Part shown: piece by piece, positions 53,166-62,075 of the stretch
How the letters are laid out: each line of letters begins with the position of its first letter
Numbering within the stretch: the stretch's first letter is position 1
Assembly: GCF_017104715.1 (NCBI RefSeq)
Contig: NZ_JAAGPI010000009.1
Location: forward strand, 186,001-250,000
Direction: 5' to 3'
DNA from: Burkholderia sp. Ac-20365
Lineage (GTDB): Bacteria; Pseudomonadota; Gammaproteobacteria; Burkholderiales; Burkholderiaceae
DNA length: 64,000 bases
Position numbers and translations under genes: made by a program
Notes under the pieces: model-generated
Databases searched by the model: none
What the model saw: only the letters and a program-made list of their open reading frames with translations
What the model was told of the DNA's origin: nothing

Positions 53166-53966
53166 CTATTTATCCAGCCGCAACGCTTTGATCCCTTCGG
53201 AATCGATGCGCACATAACCGCCACGGCGCTCGCCGTGGTCGAGATCCCAGTCGGGCAGCACCCAGCGCATGCCGCCTTTCTCGTGATGCAGCGCCGGCCT
53301 GTGCGTGTGGCCGTGAATGATCGTGGCCGTCTTGGTCTTCCGGAACAGCGCAGCGATACCTTCCGAGGTCACGTCATACCGCGGCGTCACCGGACGCATG
53401 CGTCCCGCTTCGCTCGACGCGCGCATTTTCTCCGCCAGCGCCTTGCGCCAACGATACGGCCACACCAGAAAAAGCCACTGCGCAAACCGGTTGCGCGCGA
53501 AGCCGCGAAAGCGCTGGTATTTGCGGTCCAGCGTGCATTGCGCATCGCCGTGCGTAAGCGCGATCTTGGTGCCGAACGCGGTAATCACGAACGGATCGGG
53601 CAGCCAGATGGCGCCTGCCGCCTTCATGAAACGCTTGCCCAGCAGGAAGTCCCGGTTGCCGTGCATGATGTAGAGCGCGATGCCGCGCTCCGACAGCGTG
53701 TGCATCAGCTTGGCCATGCGGGCGGGGAAGGGCTCGGCGAGCATGTCGTCGCCGATCCAGTATTCGAACAGATCGCCGAGAATAAAAACGGAATCCGCGT
53801 GCTCGGCCGTCACGCGGATGAAATGCTCGAACGCGGCGACCGTCTGCGGAATCGCCTCGCTCAGATGCAGATCAGCGATGAAAAAAAACGGGCGCGCCGC
53901 GTGCGGGCGTTTGCCCTCGCCAGGCACGCCCGCAGCGACGCTTCGCAGCGGCGTCTCTTGCAGCAT
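53166..53966 (-). CDS. lpxH: UDP-2,3-diacylglucosamine diphosphatase LpxH
   Basis: Hydrolyses UDP-2,3-diacylglucosamine to lipid X, the fourth step in lipid A synthesis, at the cytoplasmic membrane. The 266-residue calcineurin-like protein shows all metal motifs: IADLHLS (about 29-35), GDLFEYWIGDD, GNRDFLLG, and HGHTHRP near residue 219. It is somewhat longer than E. coli LpxH (240) through an N-terminal extension. It is the last gene of the minus-strand TPR-ppiA-ppiB-lpxH series; the ppiB-lpxH order is conserved in E. coli. Confidence 0.95.
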   Translation of the reverse strand: MLQETPLRSVAAGVPGEGKRPHAARPFFFIADLHLSEAIPQTVAAFEHFIRVTAEHADSVFILGDLFEYWIGDDMLAEPFPARMAKLMHTLSERGIALYIMHGNRDFLLGKRFMKAAGAIWLPDPFVITAFGTKIALTHGDAQCTLDRKYQRFRGFARNRFAQWLFLVWPYRWRKALAEKMRASSEAGRMRPVTPRYDVTSEGIAALFRKTKTATIIHGHTHRPALHHEKGGMRWVLPDWDLDHGERRGGYVRIDSEGIKALRLDK

Positions 53967-54032
53967 GGAAGTGTGCTTCTCTCAGTTGCTCAGCGCTTCT
54001 TGAAGAATAGGCTGTTCGTTCGAACCGTGCTT

Positions 54033-54527
54033 TTACTCGACAACAACGGCCTTTTCGATGATCACGTCGTCGACCGGCACGTCCTGGTGGAAGCCCTTCG
54101 AGCCCGTCTTCACCTTGCGGATCGCGTCGACCACTTCCAGGCCTTCGACGACCTTGCCGAACACGGCGTAGCCCCAGCCTTGCGGCGTCGGCGACGAGTG
54201 GTTCAGGAAGTCGTTGTCGTTCACGTTGATGAAGAACTGGGCCGTGGCCGAGTGCGGATCGTTCGTGCGCGCCATCGCAATCGAACCCTTCACGTTCTTC
54301 AGACCGTTGTTCGCTTCATTGGCGATAGGCGTGCTGGTCGGCTTTTGCGTCATGCCCGGCTCGAAGCCGCCGCCCTGGATCATGAAGCCGTCGATCACGC
54401 GGTGGAACACCGTGTTGTCGTAGTGGCCGGCCTTCACGTAGGCGAGGAAATTCTCGACCGACTTCGGCGCCTTCTCAGCGTCCAGTTCCAGCTTGATGAC
54501 GCCGTGGTTCGTGTGCAGTTCAACCAT
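54033..54527 (-). CDS. ppiB: Cytoplasmic cyclophilin PpiB
   Basis: A peptidyl-prolyl cis-trans isomerase of the cyclophilin class, 164 residues with no signal peptide. The conserved VFHRVIDGFMIQGGGF (about 40-55), TAQFFINVNDNDFLN and GYAVFGKVVEG segments are all present, including the catalytic Arg and Phe. It starts with aaggaaatcatc upstream of ATG. lpxH begins 66 bp after its stop. It is a paralogue of the exported PpiA encoded just upstream. Confidence 0.97.
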   Translation of the reverse strand: MVELHTNHGVIKLELDAEKAPKSVENFLAYVKAGHYDNTVFHRVIDGFMIQGGGFEPGMTQKPTSTPIANEANNGLKNVKGSIAMARTNDPHSATAQFFINVNDNDFLNHSSPTPQGWGYAVFGKVVEGLEVVDAIRKVKTGSKGFHQDVPVDDVIIEKAVVVE

Positions 54528-54748
54528 GATGATTTCCTTTGGTCTGGGTGAATGGAGGGTGCGGTGCGTCGCCGTCCGGCGACCATTGGCCCGCGCCCCG
54601 TGGCATGGTTAGTTTTCGTAAAGCGTTGGCGCCGGGCATGACATGGCCGGCGGTTCGCGCGTCACGCGGTTCGCAAATGCGTCGTCTGCTATCGGACGCC
54701 TGAACGCAGCCCACGCGGCTGCGTTACATCGCCGATCCTGCTGCGGTG

Positions 54749-55330
54749 TTACTTGCCGACAATTGTCGCCGACTGGATCACAACCTGCTTTTGCGGCACG
54801 TCGCTCATCGGGCCGCGCGAGGTCGTCGGCGTGCCTTCGATCTTCTTCACCACGTCCATGCCCGACGTCACCTTGCCGAACACCGCATAGCCGTTGCCGT
54901 CCGGATTCGGATAGTCGAGGCCGGCGTTGTCGACCGTGTTGATGAAGAACTGCGCGGTGGCCGAGTTCGGGTCGCCCGTGCGCGCCATCGCGATGGTACC
55001 CGTCATGTTCTTCAGGCCGTTGCGGCTTTCGAGCGGAATCGGCGCGCGCGTCGGTTTTTCAGCGAAGCTGGTCGTGTAGCCGCCGCCCTGAATCATGAAG
55101 CCGGGAATCACGCGATGGAAAATCGTGTTGTTGTATTGGCCGGATTTCACGTAGTCGAGGAAATTGGCCACGGTCTTCGGCGCTTTCTCAGGATACAACT
55201 CGACGCGGATATCGCCTTCCGATGTCTTCAAGAGAACGGACGGATGCGCAGCCTGTGATCCGTTTTGCGCAAAAGCCGGTGCGTTCGCGATCAGGGCGGC
55301 GCTGCCGAGCGCCAACATCAACCATTTCAT
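54749..55330 (-). CDS. ppiA: Periplasmic cyclophilin PpiA
   Basis: A 193-residue cyclophilin with an N-terminal signal peptide (MKWLMLALGSAALIANAPAFA|QN), therefore periplasmic. Core motifs IFHRVIPGFMIQGGGY, TAQFFINTVDNAGLD and GYAVFGKVTSG match the cytoplasmic paralogue PpiB beside it, so the two arose by duplication at some time. It probably assists folding of envelope proteins. It lies between the TPR gene (82 bp upstream) and ppiB (221 bp downstream). Confidence 0.96.
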   Translation of the reverse strand: MKWLMLALGSAALIANAPAFAQNGSQAAHPSVLLKTSEGDIRVELYPEKAPKTVANFLDYVKSGQYNNTIFHRVIPGFMIQGGGYTTSFAEKPTRAPIPLESRNGLKNMTGTIAMARTGDPNSATAQFFINTVDNAGLDYPNPDGNGYAVFGKVTSGMDVVKKIEGTPTTSRGPMSDVPQKQVVIQSATIVGK

Positions 55331-55412
55331 GTAAATCCTCGGGGTGAAAGCAGGGTGAACTCAGATGAAAAACGTTGGCACGCGCGCGGCCCGAAAGCAC
55401 ACGCGCGGGCGC

Positions 55413-56270
55413 TCACTGCGATGGTGCAACGTACGGCGGCGTCGCGAGCGAACCATTCGGGCCGCCGAACTGGAAGCTCGGCGAGTTGATCATGTTCTGC
55501 ATCGCGCGATTCGTGTCGGTTTCAGGCGTGGGCTGGCTCGTCTTCTTCACGGGCGTTTTGCTTGGCGACACGATTTTCCCGATGTCGGCAATGCGCTGGC
55601 TCGTCGTGCCGTTGCCGGCGCCAAGCGTTTGCGCGCGGCGATACGCCTGGTCGGCCATGCGCAGATACAGGTCGCCGAGATTCTCGTACGCGAGGCCGTA
55701 GCCGGGGCTCGCCTTGACGGCTGTTTCCAGCGCGGCGCGCGCTTCCGTGTAGCGGCCCTGCTTCGCGTAGAGCGCAGCAAGGTTGTTGTACGGCTCGGGC
55801 AGTTCGGGATAGGTCTCGGTGAGTTCGGTGAATGCGGCGATGGCTTCGTCATCGCGGTTCAGGCGCGCGAGTATGGTGGCGCGCTTGAACTTGGCCTGTG
55901 CGTCGCGCGGGTTCGCAGCGATGCGCGCGTCGAGCTGTGCAAGCGCGGCCGTCCAGTTTCTGTTCTGGATCGACGCATCGGCGTCGGGCGTCGCGTCGCG
56001 CACTGCGGGGCCGTGCGAAACGGTTGGTGTTTTCTGTGCGAAGGCGGGGGCGGCAGGGAGAACCGTCAGCGCGAGAGCGCAGCAGGTGGTGCCCAGGATC
56101 GTGCCCGCTGCCGTGCTCAAGGCAGCGCGCAGGCCCGTACGGGGACCCGAACCGGGACCCGGACGGGAACCCGAACGCGACGACGCGCCGGAGAGCGGGC
56201 GAAGTGTCGCACGGAGCGCCGTCGCGAAGAGGGGCGTGGCGCCTCGCGCGCGGCCGCTGGAGTGTTTCAT
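55413..56270 (-). CDS. Exported tetratricopeptide-repeat protein
   Basis: A 285-residue TPR protein. The hydrophobic core of the signal sequence (about 60-75, ending AFA|QK) comes unusually late, after about 50 Arg/Gly/Ser/Pro-rich residues, so the real start may be further in; no internal ATG offers itself. TPR-type helices cover about 110-220, for example LPEPYNNLAALYAKQGRYTE and YGLAYENLGDLYLRMADQAY. The C-terminus is Gly/Ser/Pro-rich. It is likely periplasmic or outer-membrane associated and is the first gene of the unit with ppiA. Confidence 0.82.
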   Translation of the reverse strand: MKHSSGRARGATPLFATALRATLRPLSGASSRSGSRPGPGSGPRTGLRAALSTAAGTILGTTCCALALTVLPAAPAFAQKTPTVSHGPAVRDATPDADASIQNRNWTAALAQLDARIAANPRDAQAKFKRATILARLNRDDEAIAAFTELTETYPELPEPYNNLAALYAKQGRYTEARAALETAVKASPGYGLAYENLGDLYLRMADQAYRRAQTLGAGNGTTSQRIADIGKIVSPSKTPVKKTSQPTPETDTNRAMQNMINSPSFQFGGPNGSLATPPYVAPSQ

Positions 56271-56519
56271 AGGCTCAGGTCGGGATGTTATACTCCGACC
56301 CATTCTAACAAAAGGTCTGCGCGTTCCGTCGAACCACAGACTGTCTTTTCGCCACTCGTGGTCGTCTCCGCTTTGACGTCAGCCTGATCCCGCCCGTTTG
56401 CGCGACATGCTGTCAGCCATACCGATCTCCCCATTTTGCGTGCTAGTGGTTGCATGCTTTGTTCGGGCGCGGTATGAACGAACACCAAGCGGATTTCTTT
56501 CGGCCCACGCATCGTCTCT

Positions 56520-57917
56520 ATGGAATCTCTGCGCATCTACAACACGCTCGCGCGTGACAAGCAAAAGTTCGTGCCGCTTCATGAAGGCGAAGTGCGTATG
56601 TATGTCTGCGGGATGACGGTGTACGACTACTGTCACGTGGGCCATGCGCGGGTGATGGTCGTGTTCGACATCGTGCAGCGCTGGCTGCGCACGCTCGGTT
56701 ACAAGGTCACCTATGTGCGCAATATCACCGATATCGACGACAAGATCATTCGCCGTGCGGTCGAGAACGGCGAAACCATCCGCTCGCTGACGGACCGTTT
56801 CATCACGGCGCTGCACGAAGACGCGGACGCGCTTGGTATCGAGCGGCCGGATCTCGAACCGCGCGCGACGGAATACATTCCTCAGATGCTCGGCATGATC
56901 GAGAAGCTCGAGCAGAACGGCTACGCGTATCAGGCCGCCGACGGCGACGTGAACTACGCGGTTCGCAAGTTCGCTAACTATGGCGCGCTGTCGGGCAAGT
57001 CGCTCGAAGATCTGCGCGCGGGCGAGCGCGTGGCCGCGAATGACGCGAAGCAGGACCCGCTCGACTTCGTGCTGTGGAAGCAGTCGAAGGCCGACGAACC
57101 CGCCGACACGGGCTGGGATTCGAAGTACGGGCGCGGGCGTCCAGGTTGGCACATCGAGTGCTCGGCGATGGGTTGCACGCTGCTCGGCGAACATTTCGAC
57201 ATTCATGGCGGCGGCCAGGATCTGCAGTTTCCGCACCACGAAAACGAAATCGCACAAAGTGAAGGCGCTACGCGCCAAACCTTCGTCAATTACTGGATGC
57301 ACAACGGCTACGTGCAGATCGACAATGAGAAGATGTCGAAGTCGCTCGGCAACTTCTTCACGATCCGCGAGGTGCTCGCGAAGTACGACGCCGAAGTGGT
57401 GCGGTTCTTCATTGCGCGCGCGCATTACCGTTCGCCGCTCAACTACAGCGATGTGCATCTCGACGACGCACGCGGCGCGCTCGCGCGTCTTTACACGGCA
57501 TTGAAGGATACGCCGCCGCAAGCGGGCGAGGTCGACTGGAACGAAGCGCACGCGCAGCGTTTTCGCGCGGCGATGAACGACGACTTCAATACGCCTGTCG
57601 CCGTTTCCGTGCTGTTTGAACTTGCCAGCGAAGTGAACCGCACACGCGATGCGGCGCTCGCGCGTCAACTGCACGGTCTCGCGCTCGTGCTCGGCCTGCT
57701 CAGGCGCGAGCCGCGTGAGTATCTGCAGCAGGCGGCGGGCAGCGTTGGCGAGGGTGCGCTCGATGTCGCAGCGATCGAAGCGAAGATCGCCGCGCGCGTC
57801 GCCGCAAAGCAGGCAAAGGACTACGCCGAGGCAGATCGGATCCGCAAGGAATTGCTGGACGCCGGTATTGCGCTCGAAGACAAACCGGGCGGGTTGACCG
57901 AGTGGCGGCGCGTTTGA
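56520..57917 (+). CDS. cysS: Cysteinyl-tRNA synthetase
   Basis: A class I aminoacyl-tRNA synthetase of 465 residues. The HIGH motif is in YCHVGHARVMV (about 37-47), the zinc/cysteine-binding residues include Cys29 (MYVCGMTVYDY) and the GWHIECSAM segment, and KMSKS appears in EKMSKSLGNFFT (about 269-280). The C-terminal anticodon-binding region is complete. cysE, which supports cysteine supply, is 3.4 kb to the left. It diverges from the TPR-ppiA unit across 249 bp. Confidence 0.98.
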   Translation: MESLRIYNTLARDKQKFVPLHEGEVRMYVCGMTVYDYCHVGHARVMVVFDIVQRWLRTLGYKVTYVRNITDIDDKIIRRAVENGETIRSLTDRFITALHEDADALGIERPDLEPRATEYIPQMLGMIEKLEQNGYAYQAADGDVNYAVRKFANYGALSGKSLEDLRAGERVAANDAKQDPLDFVLWKQSKADEPADTGWDSKYGRGRPGWHIECSAMGCTLLGEHFDIHGGGQDLQFPHHENEIAQSEGATRQTFVNYWMHNGYVQIDNEKMSKSLGNFFTIREVLAKYDAEVVRFFIARAHYRSPLNYSDVHLDDARGALARLYTALKDTPPQAGEVDWNEAHAQRFRAAMNDDFNTPVAVSVLFELASEVNRTRDAALARQLHGLALVLGLLRREPREYLQQAAGSVGEGALDVAAIEAKIAARVAAKQAKDYAEADRIRKELLDAGIALEDKPGGLTEWRRV

Positions 57918-57964
57918 GCGCACCTCGTACTTCCCACTGATCGACTCGCCAGGCAGGAGGCAGG

Positions 57965-59017
57965 ATGGCAACGGCCACGAAGACGCCGGCTAAACGGGCC
58001 ACGTCTCAATCAAACGCGGCAGCTAAGGTAAAGGCAGTGCGTGCGCGAAACGGCGCAGCGAAGGTGGCGGTGAAATCGGCGTCGGCGAAAGGCGTGAAGG
58101 CGGGCCTTCACGCGCCGCGCAAAACGGCAAGTGCGCATGGCGCGCTCGCGAAGCAACCGGCGTCGAAGCGCCAGCCCAACGGCGCTGACCTCACGGAAGT
58201 GGCGGGTCTGAAGCCGTCGCGCGCCCGTGCTGTCCACGCGAAGAGCAATGGCTCGCTGCCCGCGGACCTCGCGGGCGACGTGCAGGAACTCGCGCGCGAA
58301 AGCCACGAAGCGGAAACGGTGCGCAAGCCGCGCGCGGCAGTGTCGCCGGCAGATGGCGAACAGGCTGCTCAGGCCGACACGCAGTCGTCGGTCGTCGTCA
58401 CGCGTCCGGCTTACTGGGACAAGGCATGCGCCGACCTCGTCAAGCGCGATCGCATTCTTAAGAAGCTGATTCCGAAGTTCGGCCCAGTGCATCTGTCGAG
58501 CCGTGCGGATCCGTTCGTCACGCTCGCGCGCTCGGTGATCGGCCAGCAGATTTCGGTCGCGTCCGCGCAGGCGATGTGGCAGCGTATCGTCGCCGCCTGT
58601 CCGAAGCTCGTGCCGCAGCAGGTCATCAAGCTCGGGCAGGACAATCTGATGAACTGCGGCGTGTCGAAGCGCAAGGCCGAGTACATTCTCGATCTCGCGC
58701 ATCACTTCGTGTCGGGTGCGCTGCACGTCGGCAAGTGGACGTCGATGGAAGACGAGGATGTGATCGCCGAGCTGACGCAGATTCGCGGCATCAGCCGCTG
58801 GACGGCCGAGATGTTTCTGATCTTCGACCTGTCGCGTCCCGACGTGCTGCCGCTCGACGATCCGAATCTGATCCACGCGATCAGTCAGAACTATTTCAGC
58901 GGGGAGCCGGTGACGCGCAGCGAAGCGCGTGAAGTGGCCGCGAACTGGGAACCGTGGCGCACCGTCGCGACGTGGTATATGTGGCGCAGCCTCGATCCGG
59001 CGCCCGCGGGCAACTGA
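57965..59017 (+). CDS. AlkA-type DNA-3-methyladenine glycosylase with histone-like tail
   Basis: A base-excision repair glycosylase. The HhH-GPD domain spans about residues 148-350, with the helix-hairpin-helix IRGISRWTAEMFLIF (273-287) and the catalytic Asp in DVLPLDDPN (298 or 299). Before it lies a tail of about 145 residues; the first 90 are rich in Lys, Ala, Arg and Ser, like histone H1, and likely disordered and DNA-binding. E. coli AlkA has instead a folded N-terminal domain. The gap to cysS is 47 bp with an aggaggcagg ribosome binding site. Confidence 0.92.
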   Translation: MATATKTPAKRATSQSNAAAKVKAVRARNGAAKVAVKSASAKGVKAGLHAPRKTASAHGALAKQPASKRQPNGADLTEVAGLKPSRARAVHAKSNGSLPADLAGDVQELARESHEAETVRKPRAAVSPADGEQAAQADTQSSVVVTRPAYWDKACADLVKRDRILKKLIPKFGPVHLSSRADPFVTLARSVIGQQISVASAQAMWQRIVAACPKLVPQQVIKLGQDNLMNCGVSKRKAEYILDLAHHFVSGALHVGKWTSMEDEDVIAELTQIRGISRWTAEMFLIFDLSRPDVLPLDDPNLIHAISQNYFSGEPVTRSEAREVAANWEPWRTVATWYMWRSLDPAPAGN

Positions 59018-59163
59018 TCCAGCAACTGATTCAAACACTGAACAAGCAAGCGGAAACCGTCGGAGTCTATTGATTTGTTAAAATCGATAGATTCGTGACG
59101 GTTTTGACATGGGCGCGCGCGGTTAGAATACGCGCTGCCGGTAAGTCCAAGGATTAAAAACCA

Positions 59164-60135
59164 ATGAAGACCACCTTTCTGGATTTCGAGCAGCCGATCG
59201 CGGAGCTCGAAGCGAAAATCGAAGAATTGCGCTTCGTGCAGGACGATTCGGCCGTCGATATTTCGGAAGAGATCGAGCGGCTGTCGAAGAAGAGCCAGCA
59301 GCTTACGAAGGATCTGTATACGAACCTGTCGCCGTGGCAGGTTTCGCAAATCGCCCGTCATCCGCAGCGTCCGTACACGCAGGATTACATCAACGAACTG
59401 TTCACCGACTTCCACGAACTGCATGGCGACCGCTCGTTTGCGGACGACCTGTCGATCGTCGGCGGCCTCGCGCGTTTCAATGGCCAGCCGTGCATGGTGA
59501 TCGGCCATCAGAAGGGCCGCGACACGAAGGAGCGCGCGCTGCGCAACTTCGGCATGCCGCGTCCTGAAGGCTATCGCAAGGCCGAACGGCTGATGCGTCT
59601 GGCCGAAAAGTTCGGTCTGCCGCTTTTCACGTTCATCGACACGCCGGGCGCGTACCCGGGCATCGGCGCGGAAGAGCGTGGCCAGTCCGAAGCGATCGGT
59701 CGCAATCTGTATGTGATGGCCGAACTGAAGACGCCGATCATTTCGACGATCATCGGTGAAGGCGGTTCGGGCGGCGCGCTGGCTGTCGCTGTGGCTGACA
59801 GCGTGCTGATGCTCCAGTTCTCGACGTACTCGGTGATCTCGCCGGAAGGCTGCGCGTCGATTCTGTGGAAGAGCGCGGCGAAGGCGCCTGAAGCAGCGGA
59901 AGCGCTGGGTCTGACGGCACATCGTCTGAAGGCGCTGAACCTGATCGACAAGATCGTCAACGAGCCGCTTGGTGGCGCGCATCGCGACCCGAAGGGCATG
60001 GCAGCGCTGCTGCGCCGTGCGCTCGCCGATTCGCTGCGCCAGTTCCAGGGCATGAGCACGAACGATCTGCGTCAACGCCGCTTCGAACGCCTGATGGCGT
60101 ACGGCAAGTTCAAGGAAACGACGCCGGGCGCGTAA
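59164..60135 (+). CDS. accA: Acetyl-CoA carboxylase carboxyltransferase subunit alpha
   Basis: With AccD it transfers carboxyl from biotin to acetyl-CoA, the committed step of fatty acid synthesis. The 323 residues are normal for AccA, with the opening FLDFEQPIAELEAKIEELR, the crotonase-like core (GEGGSGGALAVAVAD near 199-213) and the late YSVISPEGCASILWK segment. The accA-tilS-lysC order that follows is typical of Burkholderia. A TTGACA/TAGAAT pair upstream is spaced too closely to be a normal promoter. Confidence 0.98.
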   Translation: MKTTFLDFEQPIAELEAKIEELRFVQDDSAVDISEEIERLSKKSQQLTKDLYTNLSPWQVSQIARHPQRPYTQDYINELFTDFHELHGDRSFADDLSIVGGLARFNGQPCMVIGHQKGRDTKERALRNFGMPRPEGYRKAERLMRLAEKFGLPLFTFIDTPGAYPGIGAEERGQSEAIGRNLYVMAELKTPIISTIIGEGGSGGALAVAVADSVLMLQFSTYSVISPEGCASILWKSAAKAPEAAEALGLTAHRLKALNLIDKIVNEPLGGAHRDPKGMAALLRRALADSLRQFQGMSTNDLRQRRFERLMAYGKFKETTPGA

Positions 60136-60186
60136 GCGCCTGCGTTATCGTCTGAAGGCGCTCTGATTTTCACGCGCCGTCACAAC

Positions 60187-61605
60187 GTGACTCCCACTGC
60201 CGACACTCCCGCCGACCGCCTCGTTCTCGATGCGGTCGGCGTTGTTTTTGGCGCCTTGCCTGCCGATGCACGCGTCGCGATTGCATTCAGCGGAGGCGTC
60301 GATTCGAGCGTGCTGCTCGATGCGGCGGCGCGCGCCGGCGGTGCGTCGCGTTGTATCGCGTTTCATATTCATCACGGTCTGAGCGCCAATGCCGACGAAT
60401 GGCTCGTGCATTGCGCCGCGTTTGCGCACGAGCGGGACGTCGAGTTTGCGTCGCTACATGTCGATGTGTCGCGCTCGGCTGGACTTGGCGTGGAAGCGGC
60501 GGCGCGTGACGCGCGTTATCGCGCGCTCGATGCGTTGTGCGCGCAGCACGGCGTGCACACACTGTGGCTCGCGCAGCATGCAGACGATCAGGCCGAAACC
60601 GTGCTGCTTCAACTGCTGCGTGGCGCAGGGCTGGCGGGACTCGCGGCGATGGCGCCGGAATATTTGCCGTCGGGCGCGTCGGTTACGCGTATGCGTCCGC
60701 TGCTTCATCTGCTGCGTGCGCAACTCGAGCAATACGCGCATGCGCGCGATCTGCGCTGGATCGATGACGAATCGAATGCCGACACGCGCTACGCACGCAA
60801 TGCGTTGCGTCACGACGTGCTGCCGGGTCTTGCCGTGCACTTTCCGGGATTTCGCGACGCGCTTGCCCGCACGGCTGCACATGCGGCGTCGGCGCAGCGT
60901 TTGCTCGACGAACTGGCGCGCATCGATCTGCAAACCGCGCGCGGAGACGAAGAGGGCGCGCTGCGTCACGACGCGTTGCTCGCGCTCGATGACGACCGCG
61001 GCGCCAACCTGCTGCGCTACTGGATGCGCACGCTCGGGCTGCCCGCTGCATCGACTGCACGTTTGTCGGATGCGCTGCGCCAGTTGCGCGAGATCGGCGA
61101 CGGGCACAGCTTGCGAGTCGATCACGCGGGGCAGGCATTGCGCAGCTATCGCGGACAGGTCTATTGGGAAGCGGGTGACAGCGCCGATCCTGCCGACGAA
61201 ACGGCGCTCGTGGAACGCACTGAAAGCGCGCTCGTGTGGCAAGGGCAAAGCGTGTGGCGCGTGCCGCAATGGCGCGGCACGTTCGTGTTCAGCGACGCGA
61301 ACGCCGACACACCCGACGCCATTCCCGTTGACGTGTTGACACGCGCGCCGCTCGTCGCGCGCTCGCGTCGCGGCGGCGAACGGATGCGCAGCACCGCAAG
61401 CGGCCCGAGCCGCACATTGAAGAATCTCTTTCAGGAGCGCGGCGTGCCGTCGTGGAAGCGCGATGTCCCGTTGCTGTTCGCCGGCGACGAACTGCTGTTC
61501 GTGCCGTTGATCGGCGTCAACCGGAGCGTATCGGCGCAGCCGGCGTCAGATCAGAGTGGCCGCTGGATCAGGATCGAATGGCGCGAGGATCTCACGCTCG
61601 CCTGA
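60187..61605 (+). CDS. tilS: tRNA(Ile)-lysidine synthetase
   Basis: Modifies C34 of tRNA-Ile(CAU) to lysidine so that it reads AUA and is charged with isoleucine. The 472 residues begin at GTG 60187. The PP-loop AIAFSGGVDSSVLLD (about 36-50) binds ATP, followed by HHGLSANADEW and AQHADDQAETVLLQL, all typical of TilS. The C-terminal substrate-binding domain carries the conserved GPSRTLKNLFQE segment. It lies 51 bp after accA, a common pairing. Confidence 0.96.
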   Translation: MTPTADTPADRLVLDAVGVVFGALPADARVAIAFSGGVDSSVLLDAAARAGGASRCIAFHIHHGLSANADEWLVHCAAFAHERDVEFASLHVDVSRSAGLGVEAAARDARYRALDALCAQHGVHTLWLAQHADDQAETVLLQLLRGAGLAGLAAMAPEYLPSGASVTRMRPLLHLLRAQLEQYAHARDLRWIDDESNADTRYARNALRHDVLPGLAVHFPGFRDALARTAAHAASAQRLLDELARIDLQTARGDEEGALRHDALLALDDDRGANLLRYWMRTLGLPAASTARLSDALRQLREIGDGHSLRVDHAGQALRSYRGQVYWEAGDSADPADETALVERTESALVWQGQSVWRVPQWRGTFVFSDANADTPDAIPVDVLTRAPLVARSRRGGERMRSTASGPSRTLKNLFQERGVPSWKRDVPLLFAGDELLFVPLIGVNRSVSAQPASDQSGRWIRIEWREDLTLA

Positions 61606-62075
61606 CGTCCGCGTCTCGCGCGGGCGTTGCCCGACCGACCGGACGGCCATCGTCACACGCACGCAACAATCGCCGCAAATCCTTCTCCGACAAGCATTTG
61701 CACCCGCTTTTGCCCGGATTGCGGCTTGTCTTTTTATTGCCGATCATGTAGGGTAACTTGTTTGCCCGAGTCGCTTTTTGTCGTGTTACCGGCTGTTCTT
61801 ATGCGAACGCCCGGGCGCGCTTCAAGCCCCGTTAGCGTCAGTTAGCCATCCCGTTAGCGTCCGTCCGTCAGCCCTGTTTATCGGCAGGTACCGGCAGGGC
61901 TGGAAAAAAGCAAACCCGGCAAATCCGCGCGTCCAGCACGCGCGCTGCATCTGCGCCGCCACACTGCGCCGTCGTTCCCGAACGTTGTGCCCTGTGCTTT
62001 CTTTGTGCGGCCGTCTCCAGCGCGCCCGGCGCGTACCGGTTGGCGTATCAGTTTCTCCTTCAGTTCAGAACGACA
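61606..62075. other. Intergenic region tilS / lysC
   Basis: A 470-bp gap with no supported gene. Its most distinctive content is a direct repeat of cccgttagcgtc at 61828-61839 and 61850-61861, 22 bp apart, followed by a 5-bp inverted repeat of cagcc/ggctg type. Sequence just left of it is AT-richer than nearby genes. I saw no lysine-riboswitch-like structure or obvious sigma-70 promoter. Confidence 0.4.

Noticed and set aside
56271..56519. T-box or other amino-acid leader before cysS
   Set aside because: No T-box sequence, specifier hairpin or Cys-rich leader peptide could be identified.
59104..59129. TTGACA and TAGAAT upstream of accA as a sigma-70 promoter
   Set aside because: The hexamers look good individually but are only 14 bp apart, shorter than sigma-70 tolerates well.
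61606..62075. Lysine riboswitch before lysC
   Set aside because: No five-helix junction or conserved L-box sequence was recognised, and such riboswitches are not expected in this lineage.
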